Below are positions 56,843-64,000 of a stretch of 64,000 nt of DNA, one piece after another; the first letter of the stretch is position 1, and each line of letters opens with the position of its first letter. The notes beneath the pieces were generated by a model that searched no databases, was not told the DNA's origin, and saw only the letters and a program-made list of their open reading frames with translations. Both the position numbers and the translations under genes were made by a program. The stretch is taken from contig NC_053045.1 of NCBI RefSeq assembly GCF_003473485.1, forward strand, positions 51,378,494 through 51,442,493. Reading direction: 5' to 3'. Origin of the DNA: Medicago truncatula (Eukaryota; Streptophyta; Magnoliopsida; Fabales; Fabaceae).

Positions 56843-57961
56843 CTAACGACGGGTTGGGCGGGGAGGATAGCCATACAACCAACCTTTACTAACAGATCGG
56901 CTGGGTACGCTGGATCGGACATTTGATTTACTGAAGATAATCCCTGAACACAACCCGGCCACAAAAGTAGAACCATAATATAATACTTCTTCCTTTCCAA
57001 TTATTTTCCAGAGAGATTTACCGATCATTTTTCTCCATTGAGAGAATTCTAATAGAAAGAATTCATTGCCATGTACTTCAATTCTCAAGGATTTTAACTG
57101 CTGCCTCATCACGTCATGCAAATCATTATCATCCACAAGATTCACCAAGTCGCCATCTTCATCAACATATTTCAGACTGAAATTTGCATCCGCATTAAAA
57201 TTGAAATTAGACCGTATCTTAGCCCTCAACTCAACCATGTCAAGATTCATTACATTATTCTCATCCACACGAACATTAAAGCGCTTGAAGGTATTTCCAA
57301 ATTTCACCTATATAGATATAACAAGTGATATGTTATGAAGTCCGACAAACAACATGATATTATTTAGGCTTAAATACACTTTTAACACTCTATTTCATCT
57401 AGCTTAATGCACATGTGACAGCTTTATTTTACTTGAAAAAAATTTAACCACCATTTCAAAACCTGAGTTGCCCCAGTTTTGAATTTGAAGAGAGCATACA
57501 AAAAAATTATCACTTTTTTGCAACAAAATATCATACCTCTTTGGGGTCAAAACTTTGGGTTAGGAACAAAATTGCCATAATGTGTAAAATTGGAGACAAC
57601 AAACACGAATTTTAAAATGGGAATTAATATTGTTTTAGGGGCATAATTTGATGAAATGACAATAGGTATCTAATTAACATGCAATGCATCTCTCTCATAC
57701 TCTTTCTCCCTCCGGTTGTCTCAAAATGATTGTACAAATATCATTAATTTAATCCCTATTAGACCTAAAAATTCAAATTAGTTGCAAAAAACGTAACGAA
57801 CAAAGAATGATCAATTTAATTTTGATCACATAAGCAATACCTCAATGATCAGTGCATGAAGCAGCTAGAAAGAGAAATGAATTGAAAGCAAAGTTATCAA
57901 ATAGAAATTAGAAAGAAAGGAGAAATTGAGATCAGGAACTTTATCACCAGATCAGATCCCA
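56843..57961 (-). CDS. PB1-only NBR1 paralog 2, splice donor altered
   Basis: Exon 1 begins at 57961 (MGSDLVIK) and exon 2 spans 57307-56843. The PB1 domain is intact: VKFGNTFKRF and YVDEDGDLVNLVDDNDL. The tail is VLYYGSTFVAGLCSGIIFSK, then SKGWLYGYPPRPTRR. Odd: at the exon 1 end the other copies read AAAG|GT, here AAAGTT, so one G of the junction is gone. Splicing as AAA|GTT would give an early stop. Using the upstream CTG|GTGATA would keep the frame and give MGSDL joined to VKFGN (about 159 residues). It could thus be a working gene with a moved donor or an early pseudogene. Same strand, flanks and promoter block as its neighbours. Confidence 0.62.
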
Positions 57962-59174
57962 TAGCTGACGACAGAACGAAAAGCTTTACACGCTCACTCT
58001 CTGAAGCGGAGACCGAGTTCCATAAATACTGCAAGCAGTGCTATATAATGCAAAATTTTCATTCATGAACAAAGCTAATGCTTACATGTAACAATTTTAA
58101 AAGAACCATTTGAAAATTCAAAATAGAATTAAAACTCCACATTTTGTGGAATTAGGAGGATGTGGTGTGTGAAATGGTCAAGTAGAGAGTTTGTCTTTGG
58201 GATTTTCTATTATGCTTACTTGTACATGTATAGATGTCAATTTTAGCATATATCATAATTAAATAATTTTGTCTTTGAGCACACGTTAGTTGGTAGAGAG
58301 TCATAACATTATATATGCAGCGGTAAGAGTTCGAATTCCAGGATACACGGTTAATTTCTAACCACTAGTCTACTTTACAAAATAATTTTAGTCTCTATGC
58401 ATTGTTGTTATCGGTGAGCTTAAAATGGAATCCATTTGTATATGCAGGAATAGTGCAAAGACACTCATTCTGAAAATGAGACCTTTGTTAGGGTCTTTGA
58501 AAAAGAACATTTAAGATATGCTCAATGTATGAGACTTGGAGTAACACCATATAGGTGATATGCCATACGACACAAGGGTTGCATGGGGATCTTAAGTTCA
58601 CAAAGAAGAAGCACCGTTAACCTAAAAGGAAGGTTTTCATCACATGGAAGACTACATAGGAGATGTTATTGTCATGTTAAAAATTAGTAGGGGTGTGAGT
58701 GAAATTTCAACCTACCTCTGAGCAGATCAATGTAATTTTCCCTTATTAATATCATCATATTATTAACTATTTGCATTTGTTTCTCTTGAAGATTAATTAC
58801 ATTTTGTCCAGGTCACAAACTAATAGTCTTTTTGGCCATAAAGCAGAGAATATAAGTTGATTTGAGATGGTAGACCAATAACGGTTGAACTTGAAGTGAA
58901 CATTAATCAAATCAATACTATGTATCTCATAAAGCATAAAATAAAATTATATAAAAACAAAGATATGTTGATGTCTCAAAGCACAAGAGCATCCAATTAA
59001 CTAGCCAAACTTAATAACAGACAAATTCTAAGGCAACATTAATAATCTCCTAAACATTTTTTTTTTCTAATAGTTTTTTTGTTACTTTCAGACCAGCAAA
59101 CTCTATTGAGTGATGATAGACTTGATAAGAAGGATGGAAACTGCAACTTCGATTGACACTATCTAAACCAACGA
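57962..59174. other. Intergenic between PB1-only genes 2 and 3
   Basis: It holds the promoter block of gene 2 (GAAGCGGAGACCGAG near 58002, TA box near 58042) and a SINE-like sequence at 58265-58385. From about 58840 it repeats the 3' flank of genes 1 and 2. No gene seen. Confidence 0.55.
58265..58385 (+). repeat. tRNA-derived SINE, diverged
   Basis: GAGCACACGTTAGTTGGTAG as A box, GTAAGAGTTCGAATTCCA as B box, then the tail-like actagtctac and an A-rich end. Layout like the family-B copy at 9345. Confidence 0.5.
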
Positions 59175-60222
59175 TTACTTTGATGAAGTTGATCCTCCGG
59201 ATGTGTGAACCTTTGGGCCGGATTCCGAGTTTCCAAAAACAAAAAACAAACCTTTGCTAACATGCTGGACGGGTTGGACAATCTGTTCTTTTGGTTTGCA
59301 GTAAATAATCGAACATAATCCAATCCACGACACAAAAAGAGAACCATACCAGAAAGCATCTTTGCTCAGTATCATCCCAGGGGAAGATTTGTTGATGGTA
59401 TTTCTCCATTGAGATAATTTCAGTGGAAACAATCCACTCCCATGTACATCGATTCTCAAGGATTTCAATTGTTGTTTCATCATGTCATTCAAATCATTAT
59501 CATCCACAAGATTCACCTGCTCGCCATCTTCATCAACATAGCTCAGAATGAAGTTTGCATTAGCAGTAAAATTGAAAACAGAACATATCTTATCCCTCAA
59601 CCCAACCATGTTAAGGTCCATGTGATTATTGTCATCCATACAAACACCGATCCGTCTGAAGGTATTTCCATATTTCACCTGAACAGAAATAACAAGTAAC
59701 ATGATTCCACAAATCCAATTCTTAACATACCCTAAAGTTCTAAAAGAATAATGAAATAGGTCAGAAGTATTGGTGCAGCAGAAGTTTCTTGCCGTGCAAG
59801 ATACAAATGGAATTAAGAAAAAAGAGAAAGTGATGCAAAAATTGTTGCAATGTGTATTCTCATTAAGCAAATGAAAAGTAATTACAACTTATTTATAGCA
59901 ATTAATATTGTACATGTAACTAACGTGCTAGCTAAGGAGTGCATGTCCTTCCAAGAACGTACCCGGGGAATACCGGGTTCGATTCCCAGGGGGAACAACG
60001 CTTGGCCAGTGCACATTTCTCTACGCATGAGCCGGATTAGTCGCCCACCAGTGGTGGGTCGGAGACCGGTGCGAAAGTATAAAAAAAAAACGGAGTGCAT
60101 GCAAAGTGGTAATAAAAAGACTATAAAGAAGAGAAACTAATTGAAAGCATAATAATAAAACGAAAATTAGAAAGAAAGTGGAAAATTGAGATTGGAACCT
60201 TGATCACCAAAGAAGAAACCAT
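59175..60222 (-). CDS. PB1-only NBR1 paralog 3
   Basis: Two exons, 60222-60199 (MVSSLVIK) and 59678-59175, giving 175 residues. The most diverged of the three, and closer to NBR1 in keeping VKYGNTFRR and DLNMVGLRDKIC. The acidic motif is YVDEDGEQVNLVDDNDL, with one site changed. The tail keeps the pattern of the others (LSQWRN, WYGSLFVSWIGLCSIIYCK, VSKG) but ends differently. The tail has a 17-residue hydrophobic stretch that might sit in or on a membrane. GT-AG junctions are good and a TATA-like box is at 60293. The intron contains a SINE. No cargo or ATG8-binding part, so it cannot act as NBR1 does; PB1 pairing with NBR1 is the likely role (inference). Confidence 0.78.
59946..60091 (+). repeat. 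5'-truncated SINE in an intron
   Basis: Same family as 50179: GGGTTCGATTCCCAG, gagccggattagtcgcccac and a poly-A tail. GGAGTGCATG stands on both sides (59936-59945 and 60092-60101), a 10-bp target duplication. The A-box end is missing. It lies in the intron of PB1-only gene 3, antisense to it. Confidence 0.88.
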
Positions 60223-60761
60223 AGCTAAGAAGGATGAAAGGAAGAGCAGCAATAAGACGATAAACACACTGACTCTGTGAAGCAGAGAGTGGTATATAAT
60301 GCTCTGTTTGGCTTTTCCAACAAGAAATTCTTTTCGTACTTTTTATATATTTTTTTTTTCTATAGAGTGAAGCAATTTAGTTTCTTATATTTTTCTTCTG
60401 TTGGCTTTGGGACCAAGAAAGTTCTTTTCTGTTGATAGTATTACTTCTTGCTTAGGCTAGCGTGCGCAATAGGCCATTTCAGCATGGAACCATCCATCAA
60501 CAAAAAAAAAAACATCTATAATTATGTCTATATTTATATCTATATTTGCACTGGATTTTTTCATTTACATTATTACACCTTTATTTAAACTATTTTATCA
60601 TTCCGTAATATTATTATTTAAATTATCAATTAAAAAATTAACTAATCCCAATAAAATATAAACAATACACAACGGTAGGAGAAACAATCCAAAATAATAC
60701 GAACACTATTTTCTAGAGGAATAATATAAACAATATTGGACGCTTAAAAAAAAACTTATTT

Positions 60762-62111
60762 GTCTTATGGTGGTCGCTTGATTCTCCTTAAGTCTGTCCC
60801 ATCTTCACTGCCTTTCTTTTTTCAGAGCTCCCACAGGTATAATCTCCTCCATTAAATCTATTTTAATTAATTTTTTTTGGGGTGGGGGTGAGGATCATAG
60901 AAAAATTGCATGGGTGGACTGGAACACTATTTGTATGAATAAGGGGGTTGGTGGTTTGGGGGTAAGGAGATTACAAGAGTTTAATATTGCTCTTCTTGAT
61001 AAATGGTGTTGGAGGTGTTTAATTAGTCGACAGGGAGGGCTTGTGGTATAAAGTGTTGTATTCCCGTTATGAGGAACACAGAGGGCGGTTAAGGGAGGGT
61101 GGCGCGACGGGGTCAGCTTGGTGGAGGGAGATTGTAAAAATTTAAAATGGCATAGGTGTGGAGGGTTGTAGTTGGTTTGAAGAAAGTGTAACAAAACGTT
61201 TAGGTAATGGCTTAAATACTTTCTTTTGGTCGGATTGTTGGGTGGGGACAAAGTCATTTATGGAGAGATTTAGGAGACTTTTTGACTTGTCGATTCATAA
61301 GGATTTGTCGGTGGGAGAGATGTTCGCATTAGGTTGGGATGAACATGGGGAGGCTTGGAGGTGGAGACGCCGCTTATTAGCTTGGGAGGAGGAGTTGGTA
61401 GTGGAGATTAGGAACTTGCTTACTAACGTTATATTGCAGGATAATCAATCAGATGTATGGCTTTGGCGACCTAATATTGGTGATGGTTACACCGTGAGTG
61501 GTGTGTATCAAATGCTCGTGTGGCAGAAGATACATAACCACGACGTTGTTTCGGATGCTCCTTGGCATAAGAGTGTTCCTTTGAAAGTTTCTATTTGCGC
61601 GTGGCGTCTTCTCCACAATAGACCACATAATTATTCATTATCCTATTTTTGGTGATCTTTGGCAACAAATTAAAACTTGAATTGGTGTGTTTTCCGTGGA
61701 TCCTCATCAGGTGTTGGATCATTATTATCAATTTGTTTTCTCTTCAGCTAGCCATGCTCCAAGAAAGTCTTTCCTTCATTTGGTTTGGCTTTGTGGTATT
61801 TGGGTTCTTTGGAACGAAAGAAATCAAAGATTATTTGTCAATACAGCAAAAACAATTGCACAATTACTTGAGAAAGTTATGATTACTTCTCTTAAATGGT
61901 TGAAAGCAAAAAATGTGTGCTTTCCTTTTGGTTACCATATGTGGTGGTAGCGTCTCCTTACTTATTTGGGGATTGATTGATGTAATTTTTCTTTGTTGTC
62001 TTTTGTGGTTTGATTGGAACTATTTGTAATTTTGTTTTGTTTCCTTTAGCACTACTTGTGTTAGGGATCAAAACTTTTTGTTAATATATCTCATTTTGAT
62101 TTGTTAAAAAA
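60762..62111 (+). mobile_element. 5'-truncated L1-clade LINE, 3' part
   Basis: Plus strand. Reading along: a GGR-LILLKSV-SSLP block from 60767, FFWGGG and HRKIAWVDWNTIC in shifted frames, then an open frame 61158-61655 with TFFWSDCWVGTKSFMERFRR and LWRPNIGDGYTVSGVYQML, then WLCGIWVLWNERNQRLF near the end. The C-terminal zinc region is lost in an internal deletion near 61625. The catalytic domain is absent, and several frame breaks lie between 60850 and 61150. The tail is a poly-A at 62106-62120. An A-run plus cttattt flanks both ends. Confidence 0.85.
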
Positions 62112-62120
62112 AAAAAAAAA

Positions 62121-63320
62121 CTTATTTTAAGCTTATTTGTTAAAAAAAATATATTTCTATATACAATTAATTGCTATAGAAAAACATATATACGAGCATG
62201 TTCTTTCCCCTAGTAGTAGTATATAATGAATGAACAAACAGTAGTGCTATATGGTATGCGACTTTTGTTCGCACAAAATGCACGACATCTTGTTTGCCTT
62301 ACAAAATCACCATATATGGGCTCATTTTAAACAAATTTAATATGCTCACAAGAGAATCCTATATATCTATCATTGCATATGATGTTAGTATCACCACCAA
62401 CCTCACCGCTTCATATTTGATATCATCATTGCATAAAAAAGAAGGTATAACAACACATGAGAAAGAGAGAGAAATGAAGCATACAAAAACTGAGAAGTGT
62501 TGGCAGATGGTGGTTACTACTTGTATACTTTATAGAAATTTAATCTAGCTTGCTGTGTTTTACAAATAAAATAAATAGTCACCATTCGTCTAAATTTGTG
62601 CAAGACTCTGTCGTAACATTAAGCATTTTCCATGAACAAATGCTATATACAGCGAATGAAAAAATCGCGAGCACACCACGAATAACTTGATGAAAGTAAA
62701 AGGGACCCACTGCAAATGCATTACAGGTGTCGTGATACTCTTGTGAGATGGTATGTCGCGCTATATATCATGAATCATGATCCATAAGGAATATTAAGTT
62801 TCGGTGTAATTTTTTCTTCAAATTTTACCGTCATTTTAAACTCATTTATTTACAATTCTATACTTCTTTATCTAATCAAATATTTGAATTTAATCATAAT
62901 TTTAAATTTGATATAATCTACCAATTGGGTTAGGTCCAATGGAAGATATTAGACTCTCACAAGATGGTGAGCCAAGATTCAAATTCTTATCAAGAGTAGT
63001 ATCCACATTTAGTGTGTGTGACACATTTTGAATATGATTATCTCTTACCGAGAAAGTTTGTGAGAAACCAAAAAAATTGATCTAATCCTAATATAAATGT
63101 TGAATGAAATATAATATAATCATTAAGTTAATCTTAACAAATTAAATATAAACTAATCACAATTTAAATTTGAAAAGTTAATGTAAATAAATAAAACAAA
63201 AATTACAATACTAAATGTAATTAACTATTATTATTTAAGCACATTTACTTGTTTACTGAGTCAAAACAGTTATATTTTCTTTCAAATGTGCGCAATTGAA
63301 TAGCTATTATTAGGTGACAA
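62121..63320. other. Intergenic, no gene seen
   Basis: AT-rich. A weak SINE-like sequence lies at about 62930-63070 (ggttaggtccaatgg as A box, a degenerate B box near ccaagattcaaattc). Otherwise nothing recognised. Confidence 0.5.
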
Positions 63321-63488
63321 CTAGGGTATCCATGGAAGAATGGTGGGTAATTTACCCCAACCAATACACATTAGCCACATAATCACATTTTTAAGTGGTA
63401 TCCATGAACTATCTTGACCACACCAATAAATTGTTCATTTTCATTGGTTGGTGGGTAAATTACCCACCATTCTTCAAAGGTAATCTAG
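63321..63488. mobile_element. MITE with about 50-bp inverted repeats
   Basis: The left end CTAGGGTATCC and the right end GGTAATCTAG are complementary in part. The arms are strongest at GAAGAATGGTGGGTAATTTA and its mirror. About 70 bases lie between. A fragment of the same family is at 26015-26058. Confidence 0.7.
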
Positions 63489-64000
63489 AAAAAACCCTAT
63501 TATTAAGGCTTTATTTTTGCATGACAAAATATTCTTTTACTTGCTTAGAAAAAGTCTTTTTACGGAAACAAATAGGAGTGAAGCTTTTTCTTAATGAGCC
63601 TTTCATCAGTAGCAAGAGAAACACTCGTCTCCCAAAAACATAAACAAAAAATAGTTTTCTCTCCTTTCAAAAAATATTGACTTTCTTGGGTTACATCTGC
63701 TGCTATTTTGAGATAGATTCAAGCTGTTCTGTCACCTCTGATGTGATTAGATCTGGGAAGAACATGTTGTATCCTAGGAGGATGCGTGCTTATGAGGCGA
63801 ATAAATCCCTAAGGACAGTGATTTTGTCACACCTCATGTTATTCAACGGTTTACTACTGTGCAGGTCATCACCGTTAATGACTTATTTGTTTATTTCAAC
63901 ATTACCGACTTCGAATCACTATCCCTCTTATTTATTCCCTTAAATGTTTAATTGATGATTTTATTTATATGATGATTATTATTTATAGAGATAATTTATT
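63489..64000. other. Window end, no gene assigned
   Basis: An open frame of 88 codons starts at 63677, but it has no recognisable domain and no gene-like context. An exon running off the window cannot be ruled out. Confidence 0.4.

Noticed and set aside
63677-63943. 88-codon frame near the window end
   Set aside because: No motif and ordinary composition. It could be an exon continuing outside the window, but nothing here supports that.

Overview
This is plant nuclear DNA. Genes have spliced exons with GT-AG introns, intergenic DNA is AT-rich, and SINEs, MITEs, Mutator-like elements and LINE remnants fill most of the space. The gene families (P-class PPR, Di19, NBR1) and the look of the SINE and MITE families fit a legume, most likely Medicago or a close relative. 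The species call is inference, not proof. Coordinates, exon joins and repeat ends were read by hand.

Layout: (1) 1-5 kb: a five-exon Di19-type zinc-binding protein gene on the minus strand, with changed zinc ligands. (2) 5-13.2 kb: no host gene seen; a dense set of terminal-inverted-repeat (TIR) elements, including two Mutator-like elements with 9-10 bp target duplications and a Stowaway inside a Stowaway. (3) 13.3-36.5 kb: a PPR gene cluster, all plus strand and intronless. Three copies are intact (13317, 17884, 26390) and two are broken (29870 and 32269, the latter split by an L1 LINE and by a second retroposon). Between copies 2 and 3 lie a 2.8 kb TIR element carrying a host-like exon, a small secreted proline-rich repeat gene (23284) and an RTE LINE tail. 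(4) 37.6 kb: a small conserved plant gene of unknown function. (5) 41.1-45.2 kb: a complete seven-exon NBR1 selective-autophagy receptor (PB1, ZZ, four-tryptophan domain, two UBA domains, WDPL ATG8-binding motif) with an in-frame 30-bp minisatellite. (6) 51.2-60.2 kb: three two-exon genes on the same strand that encode only the NBR1 PB1 domain plus a new C-terminal tail. (7) 60.8-64 kb: an L1 LINE 3' part and small repeats.

The most interesting system is the NBR1 locus. The full-length receptor sits beside three PB1-only relatives that kept NBR1's 24-nt first exon, its exon-2 start and its core promoter, but have no cargo, ubiquitin or ATG8-binding parts. NBR1 polymerises through PB1, so these could act as caps, decoys or co-assembly partners (inference). 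One has a TIR element in its TATA box and another has a changed splice donor, so the set may be partly decaying. The PPR cluster shows tandem birth and death: one partial copy carries its downstream flank along, and another is split by retroposons.
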